NCBI GenBank assembly: GCA_965229765.1
Contig: CBDDJT010000003.1
Coordinates: forward strand, 868,001-932,000
Source: ASV31 sp965229765
Lineage (GTDB): Bacteria > Pseudomonadota > Alphaproteobacteria > Rhodobacterales > Rhodobacteraceae
Length of the DNA stretch: 64,000 nucleotides
Reading direction: 5' to 3'
Positions 41,845 to 50,502 of the stretch are shown piece after piece (position 1 is the first letter of the stretch; each line of letters opens with the position of its first letter). The notes below the pieces were generated by a model. That model saw only the letters and a program-made list of their open reading frames with translations, was not told the origin of the DNA and ran no database searches. The translations under genes and the position numbers were made by a program.

Positions 41845-42261
41845 ATGATTGCCTATGTCACGGTCGGGGCGGACGACATCGCACGCGCGCGGCGGTTCTA
41901 TTGCGCGTTTCTGCCGGCCCTTGGCTATGCGCTGACGGAAGGCACCGGGGGGCTGAGCTATGCCCTGCCGGTGATGCCGGGGCAGGCGCCGGTGCTGCCC
42001 GATTTCTACGTCAAGCCGCCGTTCGACGGGCGCCCGGCCTCTGCCGGGAACGGCGCGATGGTGGCGTTCGAGGCAGGCAGCCAGGCGCAGGTGCGAGAAT
42101 TGCACGCCGCGGCCCTTGCCGCCGGAGGATCCGACGAGGGCGCGCCGGGCTTTCGCGACGATTACGGACCCCGGTTCTATGTCGGCTATCTGCGCGACCC
42201 CGAGGGCAACAAGATCGCGCTGTTTTCCAGCAATCCCGACGAGCCCGGGCGGGACGGATAG
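41845..42261 (+). CDS. VOC-family (glyoxalase/dioxygenase fold) protein
   Basis: A 138-residue single-domain metal protein of the vicinal-oxygen-chelate superfamily. It starts MIAYVTVGADDIARARRFYC, the typical first beta-alpha unit, and ends with YFYVGYLRDPEGNKIALFSS-like strands (in part YVGYLRDPEGNKIAL), with the usual acidic metal ligand. Members include glyoxalase, fosfomycin-resistance and ring-cleavage enzymes. The reaction cannot be named. It is read away from the convergent QOR gene. Confidence 0.82.
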   Translation: MIAYVTVGADDIARARRFYCAFLPALGYALTEGTGGLSYALPVMPGQAPVLPDFYVKPPFDGRPASAGNGAMVAFEAGSQAQVRELHAAALAAGGSDEGAPGFRDDYGPRFYVGYLRDPEGNKIALFSSNPDEPGRDG

Positions 42262-42281
42262 CGGCGCGCGGCCTGCGCCTG

Positions 42282-43295
42282 CTACGCGTCCGCGTGGTCC
42301 GAGACCCGCAGGACGATCTTGCCCACATGCGCGCCGCTTTCCATGCGGGCGTGGGCCTCGGCGGCACGGTCGAGGGGGAAGGCGCTGTCGATCGGCGGCG
42401 CAAGCTCGCCCGTCACCAGCAACGGCCAGGCGTGGTCGCGCACCCCGTCGGCGATATGCGCCTTGGCCTCGGGCGATTGCGGGCGCAACATGCTGCCGGT
42501 CAGGCTGACGCGCTTGCGCACCAGCGGAAACAGCGCCAGCGTGGGTTCGGCCCCTTCCAGAAAGGATATCTGGGCGATGCGGCCCTCGACCGCGGCGCAG
42601 GCGATGTTGCGGTTGAGATAGGGCCCGCCGACCATGTCGACGATGACGTCGGCACCGTCGCCAGCGGTGATCTTCAGCACCTCGTCCTCGAAGGTCGCGG
42701 TCCTGTAGTTGATCGCGTGATCGGCCCCGAGATCGAGACAGGCCCGGCACTTGGCATCCGTTCCGGCGGTGACGAAGACGGTGGCGCCCCTGGCCTTGGC
42801 CAGCTGGATCGCCGTGGTGCCGATGCCGCTGGACCCGCCGTGGATCAGCACGGTTTCCCCGGCGGCAAGGCCCGCGCGCATGAAGACGTTGTACCAGACC
42901 GTGAAGACGGTTTCGGGCAGCGCCCCGGCCAGCGTCATGGCGATGCCCGGCGGCACCGGCAGGACGCAGCCCGCATCCGCCACGCAATACTCGGCATAGC
43001 CGCCACCAGCGACGAGGGCGGCGACACGGTCGCCAACCGCCCATTCGGTGACCCCCTGCCCCAGCGCGGCGATGGTGCCCGACACCTCTAGCCCCGGAAG
43101 CGGGCTGGCGCCGGGCGGCGGCGGATAGAGGCCCTGGCGCTGCGCCACGTCGGGGCGGTTGATACCGGCGGCAGCGACGCGGATCAGCACTTGTCCCTCG
43201 GCGGGCGCCGGGACGGGCATCCGCACCGGTCGCAGCACCTCGGGGCCACCCGGTTCGGCAATCTGGATGGCGGTCATTTCGGTGGCATCCGTCAT
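42282..43295 (-). CDS. NAD(P)H-quinone oxidoreductase (zinc-free MDR family)
   Basis: A 337-residue medium-chain reductase of the quinone-oxidoreductase type. It lacks the structural-zinc Cys cluster. The NADPH fold signature is VLIHGGSSGIGTTAIQLAKA, followed by the GADHAINY loop. ALGQGVTEWAVGDRVAALV is the substrate-side GroES-like motif. It belongs to the tetR transcript (14 bases after it) and could reduce an enoyl or quinone intermediate. The ATG at 43295 has GGAG eight bases before it. Confidence 0.87.
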   Translation of the reverse strand: MTDATEMTAIQIAEPGGPEVLRPVRMPVPAPAEGQVLIRVAAAGINRPDVAQRQGLYPPPPGASPLPGLEVSGTIAALGQGVTEWAVGDRVAALVAGGGYAEYCVADAGCVLPVPPGIAMTLAGALPETVFTVWYNVFMRAGLAAGETVLIHGGSSGIGTTAIQLAKARGATVFVTAGTDAKCRACLDLGADHAINYRTATFEDEVLKITAGDGADVIVDMVGGPYLNRNIACAAVEGRIAQISFLEGAEPTLALFPLVRKRVSLTGSMLRPQSPEAKAHIADGVRDHAWPLLVTGELAPPIDSAFPLDRAAEAHARMESGAHVGKIVLRVSDHADA

Positions 43296-43309
43296 GGTGT
43301 GACTCCGTT

Positions 43310-43933
43310 TCAGTGAGGCCGTTTTCCCGGGCCCGGCTTGCGCGGGGCACTGGCGAAGATCAGGTCGAGTGCAGCGGTCTGCCGCGCAAGCCGGGTCGCG
43401 CGATCCTCGCGCCGAAAGGTCATCGCCTCGCCGAAGACAAGGCCGTAGTAGAGCGCCGCTGCCGCCTCGGATCCGTCGGGGGTTGCAAAGAGTTCCGCGA
43501 ACAGCGCCGAAAGGTAGCCCAGCCGCCGGGCATCCACCCGGTGCAGCATCCGGCGCACCGACTTGTCGCCCTGCCCCATGTGGCGGATCGCCTGCTCGGC
43601 GGCGAAATCCACACGGCCCGAATTTGCCGCATGAAAGAGCGCGCGCAGGCGATCCTCGGGACCGCCGCCGCCGGATTCCACAAGGTCGATCAGGGCAAGC
43701 GTGTCGCGCTGTTCCCAGCTTTCGAGGATCTGCTGCACGAATTCCTCACGCCCCGAGAAATGCCAGTAGAAGCTGCCCTTGGTGATCTCCAGCCGCTTGC
43801 AAAGCCGGTCCAGCCGCAGCGCACCGGCGCCGTGGCGGCCAAGCTCTTCCAGGCCGGCGGCGATCCAGGCCTCGCGGCTGACCTCGGAGCGGCGGCCGCG
43901 CCGGCGGGGCGTGGTCTCTTGGGTCTGTGACAT
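43310..43933 (-). CDS. TetR/AcrR-family repressor
   Basis: A 207-residue repressor. The N-terminal helix-turn-helix (residues about 15-65) includes GAGALRLDRLCKRLEITKGS and FYWHFSGREEFVQQIL, the standard TetR signature. The C-terminal ligand domain is Ala/Arg-rich. I start at the ATG at 43933 (MSQTQETTPRRRGRRSE), because the longer frame would span the divergent promoter. The ATACC-N4-GGTAT operator lies 71 bases upstream, midway to the acyl-CoA dehydrogenase gene. It probably responds to an acyl-CoA or aromatic intermediate. Confidence 0.9.
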   Translation of the reverse strand: MSQTQETTPRRRGRRSEVSREAWIAAGLEELGRHGAGALRLDRLCKRLEITKGSFYWHFSGREEFVQQILESWEQRDTLALIDLVESGGGGPEDRLRALFHAANSGRVDFAAEQAIRHMGQGDKSVRRMLHRVDARRLGYLSALFAELFATPDGSEAAAALYYGLVFGEAMTFRREDRATRLARQTAALDLIFASAPRKPGPGKRPH

Positions 43934-44003
43934 GGGCGGCGCGTCTCTCCTTTCGGCCTCTTCTCGGTAGCAGGCCTGACGCGGCAGGCAATCGTCAATC
44001 AAC

Positions 44004-44017
44004 ATACCAGATGGTAT
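44004..44017. promoter_or_regulatory. TetR operator A, ATACC-AGAT-GGTAT
   Basis: A perfect 5-bp inverted repeat with a 4-base centre, followed directly by TTGACA (44017-44022), a consensus -35 for the rightward genes. It lies in the middle of the tetR/acyl-CoA dehydrogenase intergenic region. An almost identical site with the same TTGAC follows at 48577. Confidence 0.88.
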
Positions 44018-44084
44018 TGACAGGGGTCCATGTGCGTCGAAAGGTGGCCGCGGCACCTTTGCCACGGGGAATGACGGGCATTAC

Positions 44085-45230
44085 ATGAAATTCGGACTGG
44101 CGCGCACACTATACGACGAGACCCACGAACAGTTCCGTGACACGGTCGCGCGGTTTCTGAAGGCCGAGGTCCTGCCGCAATACGAGGCGTGGGAGGACGC
44201 GGGACGCACCCCGCGCGAGATCTGGCGCCGGGCGGGCGAGATCGGCATTCTCGGCACCTCGATTCCCGAGGCCTATGGCGGGATGGGCGGGGATTTCCTG
44301 TTCGACGCGGTGGTGCTGGAGGAACTGGGGCGCCATGGCGTGGCCGCCCCGGCGTGGGACATGCATTCCTACATCATCGCGCCGTTTCTGACCGAATTCG
44401 GCACCGAGGCGCAGAAACGGCACTGGCTGCCCAAGATGGCCGACGGCTCGGTCATCGCGTCCATCGGCCTGACCGAACCGGGCGGCGGCAGCGACCTGAA
44501 GGAATTGCGCACCTCGGCCCGGCGGGCGGGCGACACCTATGTCATCAAGGGCAGCAAGACCTTCATCACCAACGGGCACATCGCCGACCGGATCCTGCTG
44601 GCCGCCAAGACGGACCCCGGGGCCGGGGCCAAGGGCGTGTCGATGTTCTGGGTCGACCTGCATTCCAAGGGGGTCAGCCGGGGGCGGAACTTCAAGAAGA
44701 TCGGCAACAAGGCTCAGGACACGGCCGAGCTGTTCTTCGACGAGGTCGAGGTGCCGGCGGAGGACATGATCGGCCCCGAGAACGGCGGCTGGAAGGTCCT
44801 GATGCACGGGCTGGTGCAGGAGCGGCTGGTGGTGGCGGTGCGCTCGGCCGTGCTGGCCGAGGCGGCGCTGGACATGACGGTGGAGTACGTCAAGGGGCGC
44901 AAGACCTTCGGCAAGACGGTCTTCGACATGCAGAACACCCAGTTCAAGCTGGCCGAGATCGCCGCCGACGTCGAGGCGGCGCGGCCCTTTGTCGATCGCT
45001 GCATCGAGGCTCATGCCGCGGGCGAGCTGGACCCGGTGACCGCCGCGAAGGCCAAGCTGTGGACGACGGACCTGGCTGACCGGGTGCTGGACGATTGCCT
45101 GCAACTTCATGGCGGCTATGGATACATGTGGGATTTTCCGATCGCACGGGCCTGGGCCGACGCGCGGGTGCACCGGATCTACGCCGGGACCAACGAGATC
45201 ATGAAGTACATCATCGGGCGCGACCTGTAG
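44085..45230 (+). CDS. Acyl-CoA dehydrogenase
   Basis: A 381-residue FAD enzyme that makes a 2,3-enoyl-CoA. SIGLTEPGGGSD is the flavin signature 1, and the C-terminal HGGYGYMWDFPIARAWADA and RIYAGTNEIMKYIIGR form signature 2. The catalytic Glu at the IYEGT position of short/medium-chain enzymes is an Ala here (IYAGT). The base is therefore probably the Glu in the LVQERLVVA helix, as in the isovaleryl/long-chain type. It is the first gene of the TetR-controlled operon. Its stop lies five bases before the ligase gene. Confidence 0.9.
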   Translation: MKFGLARTLYDETHEQFRDTVARFLKAEVLPQYEAWEDAGRTPREIWRRAGEIGILGTSIPEAYGGMGGDFLFDAVVLEELGRHGVAAPAWDMHSYIIAPFLTEFGTEAQKRHWLPKMADGSVIASIGLTEPGGGSDLKELRTSARRAGDTYVIKGSKTFITNGHIADRILLAAKTDPGAGAKGVSMFWVDLHSKGVSRGRNFKKIGNKAQDTAELFFDEVEVPAEDMIGPENGGWKVLMHGLVQERLVVAVRSAVLAEAALDMTVEYVKGRKTFGKTVFDMQNTQFKLAEIAADVEAARPFVDRCIEAHAAGELDPVTAAKAKLWTTDLADRVLDDCLQLHGGYGYMWDFPIARAWADARVHRIYAGTNEIMKYIIGRDL

Positions 45231-45235
45231 GGACG

Positions 45236-46760
45236 ATGCGGCGCGCGGCCCCCCTCAGCCAGCTATTCGAGACGGCCTGCCGGTGGGCCGGCGGGGCCGA
45301 GCTGATCGTCGATCCGGCGCGGCGGCTGACGGGGACCGGCGCGGGGGCCGCCGCGCGCCGGGCGGCGGCGCGGCTGGCCGCGCGGGGTCTGGCGCCGGGC
45401 GGCACGGTGGCGTTCCTGTGCGGGCCGTCCGCCGATCACGCGGTGGCGGTCTTTGGCACGCTGGCGGCCGGCGGTGCGTTCTGCGCCCTGCATGTCCGGG
45501 AAACCGACGCGCGGCTTGTGCAGACGCTGGCGGGCCTGCGCCCTTCGGTGCTGGTCGCCGATGACGCCCAGATCGAACGGGCGGCGCGGCTGGCGGCAGA
45601 GGCGGATCCCGGCCTGGCAGTGGTGGCCCTGGACGAGGTCGCGGGGCATGGCGCGGGCCCAGAGATGGCGCCTGTCCCCCGCGACCCCGACGCGCTGGCC
45701 TGCGTGCTTCTGTCCTCGGGCACCACGGGGATGCCGAAGCAGGTGATGCACAGCCACGCCACGCTGGGCGCCACGGCGATGATGGCGGGGCCGGTCTATG
45801 CGGCGACATCACCGGGCGACGGGATCGCGGTGCCGATGGCGCCGTCCTTTGCCGCGTGGGTGCATACGGTGCTGCCGTTCCTCGCGATCCGGGGCAAGCT
45901 GGTGTTCCAGCCGCAGTTCGACATCGCAGAATACCTGGACCTGCTGGAGGCAGAGCGGCTGTCGGTGGCCGCGCTGGTGCCGACGCTGTGGCGCATGATC
46001 CTGCCAGAGCTGGAGCGGCGCGGCCTGCCCGAACCTGCGGGTGGCCATGTTCTCGGGCGAGCCGGGAACGCCCGAGCTGGTCGAGCGGCTGTGCGCGCGG
46101 TTCGCGCAGGTGCGCAGCGTACATCTGGCATCCGAGGGCGGCTGCGCGGCGGGCATCGTCGCGACCGAGACCGACCTGTCGCGCCCCGGCATGGCGGCGG
46201 CGGCCGGACGGCCGGTACCCGGCGCGGACGCGCGCATCGTGGACCCGGACGCGGAGACGCTGGTGGACCTGCCCGCCGGAGAGGTGGGCGAGATCGCGGT
46301 GACGGGCGCGTCCCTGTCGGTGGGATATGGCGGCGATCCGGGGCGGACGGCCGGACGGTTCCCGCAGGGGTGGTGGCGCAGCGGCGATCTGGGGCGGATC
46401 GGGCCCGAGGGGCTGGTGCATGTGGCGGGGCGGCTGGACAACCGGATCAACACCGGCGGCATCAAGGTCCATGCCGAAGAGGTCGAGGCCGCGATCCTGC
46501 GCCTTGAGGCGGTGCGGGCCGCCGCCGTGGTGGGCGTCTCGGATGCCCAATGGGGCGAACGGATCGAGGCACATGTGACGCTGGCCGAACCGGGGATCAG
46601 CGGCGAGGCGCTGGCCGAGGTCTTTGCCGCGCAGTCCCTGTTGCCGCGCGCGCTGCACCCCAAGCGGTTTCACATCCACGAGGCGCTGCCGACCGGACCG
46701 ACGGGCAAGCTTTACCGCCGCGCGCTGCGCGACGGCGGGGATACCAGGGGAGACGGCTGA
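45236..46760 (+). pseudogene. AMP-binding (acyl-CoA ligase) gene, frameshifted
   Basis: An acyl-CoA or fatty-acid ligase coded in two frames. From 45236 to about 46025 one frame carries the ATP loop LLSSGTTGMPKQVMHSHATL. The next frame then continues in the same family, with MFSGEPGTPELVERL, SVGYGGDPGRTAGRF, WWRSGDLGRIG, VAGRLDNRINTGGIKV and the catalytic Lys region GPTGKLYRRAL. The break is at about 46024-46028: in ...CCCGAACCTGCGG one extra base (an A of GAAC) shifts the frame; without it the reading is LPDLRVAMFSGEPG. It is either a real one-base insertion or a sequencing error. Confidence 0.8.
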
Positions 46761-47803
46761 TGCTGAACGACCGGATCGAGGCCAAGTGGATCGACACGTT
46801 CGACAGGCTGTTCGAGCTGTGCCAGGTGCGGCCGGGCGAGACGGCGGTCATCCTGTCCGAGACCCAGTCGCGCCCGCTGAACGTGCATCTGGCGGAACTG
46901 GCCCTGTTGCGGCGCACGCGGGACGTCTTTCACATCGTGATGCCGACGCCTGACCAGACCGCGCCCGTCCCGGTACGGTCCACCGGGGCCTCGGTGGCGT
47001 TGCAGCGCAACGCGCGGGCAGTGGCGGCGCTGGCGGCCAGCGGGATTGTCGTTGACCTGACGGTCGAGGGGCTGATGCACGCGCCGGAAACGCCCGAGAT
47101 CCTGAAGGGCGGCGCGCGGATCATCAACATCTCGAACGAGCACCCCGAGGCGCTGGAGCGCCTTTTGCCGGACGAGAGCCTGAAGGCGCAGGTGAACGAG
47201 GCGCGCAAGCGGCTGAAGGCGGCGCGGCGGATGACGGTGACATCCGCCGCCGGCACCGATCTGGCGGCGGATCTGGACGGCGCGGTGGTGGCAGGCGTCT
47301 ACGGCTTTGCCGACCGTCCCGGGATGCTGTCCCACATGCCGGGCGGGATCGTGATCGCCTTTCCGGCGGCGGGCGCGGTCAACGGCCGGCTGGTGCTGGC
47401 GCCGGGCGACGTGAACCTGACGTTCAAGCGGTACCTGGAGCGTCCCGTGACGCTGACAATCGAGGAGGACTACGTGACCGGCGTCGAGGGCGAGGGCGCG
47501 GACGCTGAACTCATGCGGCGGTCCTTCGCGGCGTGGGGCGACCGCGAGGCCTATGCCACGAGCCACGTGGGCTGGGGCCTGAACCGGGCGGCACGCTACG
47601 AGGCGCTGGCGATGTACGACAAGCGCGACACCAACGGCACCGAGCTTCGCGCCTGGGCGGGGAATTTCCTCTATTCCACCGGCGCGAACGAGTTCGCCGG
47701 GCGCTATACCGAGGGGCATTTCGACATGCCGGTGGGCGGCTGCACCATCACGCTCGACGGGGTCGAGGTGGTGCGCGGCGGCGAACTGGTCGACGCGCCA
47801 TGA
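46760..47803 (+). CDS. NicX-like 2,5-dihydroxypyridine dioxygenase family protein
   Basis: A 347-residue protein of the family containing leucine aminopeptidase M29 and the ring-opening 2,5-dihydroxypyridine 5,6-dioxygenase (NicX). H269 lies in ATSHVGWGLN, and H320/D322 in YTEGHFDMPVGGC. NicX uses one early His and a later His-x-Asp as its iron ligands, with near-identical spacing. The early N-terminal EAKWIDTFDRLFELC is also family-like. It would open a hydroxylated pyridine ring to N-formylmaleamate. The start overlaps the ligase stop by one base. It is paired with the hydrolase that follows. Confidence 0.75.
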   Translation: MLNDRIEAKWIDTFDRLFELCQVRPGETAVILSETQSRPLNVHLAELALLRRTRDVFHIVMPTPDQTAPVPVRSTGASVALQRNARAVAALAASGIVVDLTVEGLMHAPETPEILKGGARIINISNEHPEALERLLPDESLKAQVNEARKRLKAARRMTVTSAAGTDLAADLDGAVVAGVYGFADRPGMLSHMPGGIVIAFPAAGAVNGRLVLAPGDVNLTFKRYLERPVTLTIEEDYVTGVEGEGADAELMRRSFAAWGDREAYATSHVGWGLNRAARYEALAMYDKRDTNGTELRAWAGNFLYSTGANEFAGRYTEGHFDMPVGGCTITLDGVEVVRGGELVDAP

Positions 47804-48597
47804 GCGGCGTGGCGTGGAAACAGCGCGGGCACGGCCCAGCGCTTGTCTTTCTGCACGGTGTCGGCGGCGGCGCGGAAAGCTGGGATGCGCAACTGGCGGC
47901 GTTCGGGGCGACCCACCGCGCGATGGCATGGGACATGCCGGGCTACGGCGGGTCCGACGACCTGGCGAAGCCGGGGTTCGACGGCTGGGTCGCGGCGCTG
48001 GCGGACTGGCTGGACGCGGCGGGCGTGACGCAGTGCACGCTGGTCGGGCATTCGATCGGCGGCATGATCGCCCAGCTTTTCGCGGCGCGTCATCCTGCGC
48101 GGGTGACGCGGCTGGTGCTGTCGGCGACCTCTGCCGCGTTCGGCAATCCCGACGGCGATTTCCAGCGGGCGTTCCTGCAAAGCCGGCTTGCCCCGCTGGA
48201 CGCGGGGCGCGGCATGGCGGATCTGGCCGCAGAGTTCGTGCCGAGCCTAGTGGGGCCTGCCGCGTCCGAGGCCGCGCGGGATGCGGCGGTGGCGACGATG
48301 TCGCGGGTGCGTGCAGGGACCTACCGCGCCGCGATGACCGCGCTGGTGGGTTTCGACGCGCGGGCAGAGTTGCCAGGGGTCGCCGCGCCCGCTGTCCTCA
48401 TCGCGGGCGAGAATGACCCCGCAGCCCCCTTGCGGGCGATGGAGCGGCTGGCCGAACGCCTGCCGGATGCGCGCCTGATCCGGATGCCTGGCATGGGGCA
48501 CCTGGGCAATATCGAGCAGCCCGATGCCTATAACCGCGTCCTTCGCGAGGTTCTTTCCGGGCGGCCGCTGAATTCAATACCAGAAGGTATTGACTGA
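47800..48597 (+). CDS. Alpha/beta hydrolase, NicD-like position
   Basis: A 265-residue serine hydrolase. The oxyanion HGVGGGAESWDAQLA and nucleophile GHSIGGMIAQLFAARHP are clear, the acid is in AGENDPAAPL and the catalytic His in GMGHLGNIEQP. Its start overlaps the NicX-like stop by four bases. In the nicotinate pathway NicD, an alpha/beta hydrolase, removes formate from N-formylmaleamate right after NicX. The NicD identity is inferred from this pairing. Its 3' end holds the second TetR operator. Confidence 0.78.
   Translation: MSGVAWKQRGHGPALVFLHGVGGGAESWDAQLAAFGATHRAMAWDMPGYGGSDDLAKPGFDGWVAALADWLDAAGVTQCTLVGHSIGGMIAQLFAARHPARVTRLVLSATSAAFGNPDGDFQRAFLQSRLAPLDAGRGMADLAAEFVPSLVGPAASEAARDAAVATMSRVRAGTYRAAMTALVGFDARAELPGVAAPAVLIAGENDPAAPLRAMERLAERLPDARLIRMPGMGHLGNIEQPDAYNRVLREVLSGRPLNSIPEGID
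48577..48590. promoter_or_regulatory. TetR operator B, ATACC-AGAA-GGTAT
   Basis: The same 5-bp inverted repeat as at 44004, extended to AATACC-AGAA-GGTATT, followed by TTGACT (48590-48595). It overlaps the last codons of the hydrolase gene and lies 106 bases before the ABC substrate-binding gene. Thus a second promoter of the same regulon starts here. Confidence 0.88.
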
Positions 48598-48695
48598 AAT
48601 CGGGACCCGTGTTGCAGTTTCGGGATGCTGGTGCGCGCCTGCCATGGACCTGCGCGGCCGGCCAATAACCACGCAATCAACAGGGATGACCGGCA

Positions 48696-49691
48696 ATGAA
48701 GACACTCATATCGCGCCGCGTGCTTGGCACGGCTTTCGCAGCTGCTGTCGGATTTGGGGCGTTGGCAATTCCCGCGATGGCCCAGGATGACAGCAAGCTG
48801 ATCGCCATCGCGAACTTCGGGCCGCACGTGACGCTTGACCAGGCGATCGCGGGCTTCAAGAAGGCGCTGGCCGACGAAGGCTATGTCGAGGGCGAGAATG
48901 TCGTCTACGAGTATGCGCACGGGAACTTCGACCCGTCGCTGGTTCCCCAGATCCTGCGCAGCCTGGAGGCCAAGGATCCAGACCTCATGCTGACGATCAC
49001 GACGCCGATCACCCAGGCGGCGGTCGATCTGGTCGAGGACAAGTCGATCCCGATTGTCTTTACCGTCGTCACCGACCCTGTCGCAGCCGGCGTCGTGCCC
49101 AGCTGGGACAAGGGATCGGACCGCTTTGTCGGCGCGTCGAACATGCAGTCGCTGGAGGCGGTCCTGGATTTCGCCGGCAAGCTTCTGGGCGAGGTGGACA
49201 GCATGGGAATGCTGTTCAATCCCGGCGACGTGGCCGACACAACGCAGCTTGCCCGGGCCAAGGAGGTCGCCGCGGCAGCAGGCATCGAGTTCAAGGCCGA
49301 GGGCGTTGAATCGGTGAACGACATCCAGCAGCGGACGATGGCGCTGCGCGGTGTCGATTTCATCTATGTCCCGTCCTCCAGCCTGTTGCAGCCCGCCCTG
49401 CCCGCCGCGGCATCCGCGGCAGAGCGGCTGGGCGTGCCGATCATCAACGCCTCTCACCCGGCGGTGCGCGAGCACGTGGTTCTGGCCTCTGTCTCGATCT
49501 CGTGGGAGCAGGTCGGCTATAACAGCGGGCTTCTGGCCGCAGAGGTGCTGCGCGGCACCTCGCCTTCGGACCTGTCCAACAGCCAGCCGGCGATCAACGA
49601 TCACATACCGCTTATCAGCGCAAAGCGGCTGGCGGACGCAGGGATGACACTGCCCGAGGCGCTGGCGGCCTGCGACTGCGTGGTCGAGTGA
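48696..49691 (+). CDS. ABC transporter substrate-binding protein (TrpX-like)
   Basis: A 331-residue periplasmic binding protein of the ABC_sub_bind (PF04392) group that includes TrpX. It has the signal LGTAFAAAVGFGALAIPAMAQ. The core shows IAIANFGPHVTLDQAIAGFK, VEGENVVYEYAHGNFDP and TITTPITQAAVDL. The family imports aromatic or other small organic molecules. It is the first of three transporter genes and is preceded by TetR operator B. Confidence 0.87.
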   Translation: MKTLISRRVLGTAFAAAVGFGALAIPAMAQDDSKLIAIANFGPHVTLDQAIAGFKKALADEGYVEGENVVYEYAHGNFDPSLVPQILRSLEAKDPDLMLTITTPITQAAVDLVEDKSIPIVFTVVTDPVAAGVVPSWDKGSDRFVGASNMQSLEAVLDFAGKLLGEVDSMGMLFNPGDVADTTQLARAKEVAAAAGIEFKAEGVESVNDIQQRTMALRGVDFIYVPSSSLLQPALPAAASAAERLGVPIINASHPAVREHVVLASVSISWEQVGYNSGLLAAEVLRGTSPSDLSNSQPAINDHIPLISAKRLADAGMTLPEALAACDCVVE

Positions 49692-49713
49692 TGCCGGGCA
49701 CCGGCACACCGGC

Positions 49714-50490
49714 ATGATCGACGTCAGGGACCTGGACAAGACGTTCTATCGCGGAACGCCCAGCGCGCGACATGCGCTGAACGATGTCTCGCTTCGGCTG
49801 GACGAAGCGAATTTCGCGGTGGTGATCGGCGGGAACGGCGCCGGCAAGTCGACCCTGCTCAACGCAATCGCGGGCGAGGTCATGCCGGATACGGGCAGCG
49901 TGTGGATCGATGAGACCGATGTCACACGCCGCCCCCCGCACCGAAGGGCGGGGCTGATCTCTCGTGTGTTCCAGGATCCGCTGGCGGGCAGCGCCGGCGG
50001 CATGACGATCGAGGAGAACCTGGCGCTCGCGCTTGCGCGCGGGCGCCGCCGGACCCTTGGCTTTGCCCTGACCGACGCGCGGCGGCGGAATTTCCGCGAC
50101 GCCGTGGCGGTCTTCAGCCTTGGGCTGGAGGACCGGCTGGACCAGAAGGTCGAGCTTTTGTCAGGGGGGCAGCGGCAGTCGCTGGCACTGGCAATGGCGC
50201 TTGTGACGGCGCCGCGCGTCCTGCTTCTGGACGAACATTGCGCGGCGCTGGACCCGCGCACCGCCGCCACGGTGATGGAGGCAACCGTCGACGCCGTCGA
50301 ACGTGACGGGCTGACGACGCTTATGGTGACGCACAACATGCAGCACGCGATCGACCACGGGAACAGGCTGATCATGATGATGGACGGCAAGATCATCTTC
50401 GAGGCCTCTGGCGCTGAGAAGCGGTCGCTCACCGTCGAGGCGCTGATCGAACGGTTCCACCTTGTGGACGACAAGATGCTGCTGGTCTGA
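49714..50490 (+). CDS. ABC transporter ATP-binding protein
   Basis: A 258-residue ATPase. Walker A is GGNGAGKSTLL, the signature is LLSGGQRQSLALAMAL, Walker B is VLLLDEH and the H-loop is VTHNMQH. It begins MIDVRDLDKTFYRG. It energises uptake with the permease that follows. It starts 23 bases after the binding-protein gene. Confidence 0.94.
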   Translation: MIDVRDLDKTFYRGTPSARHALNDVSLRLDEANFAVVIGGNGAGKSTLLNAIAGEVMPDTGSVWIDETDVTRRPPHRRAGLISRVFQDPLAGSAGGMTIEENLALALARGRRRTLGFALTDARRRNFRDAVAVFSLGLEDRLDQKVELLSGGQRQSLALAMALVTAPRVLLLDEHCAALDPRTAATVMEATVDAVERDGLTTLMVTHNMQHAIDHGNRLIMMMDGKIIFEASGAEKRSLTVEALIERFHLVDDKMLLV

Positions 50491-50502
50491 AGGGGGCGTT
50501 TC

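Noticed and set aside
46020..46045. Programmed ribosomal frameshifting in the CoA ligase.
   Set aside because: No slippery heptamer or following stem was found, and such control is not known for this family.
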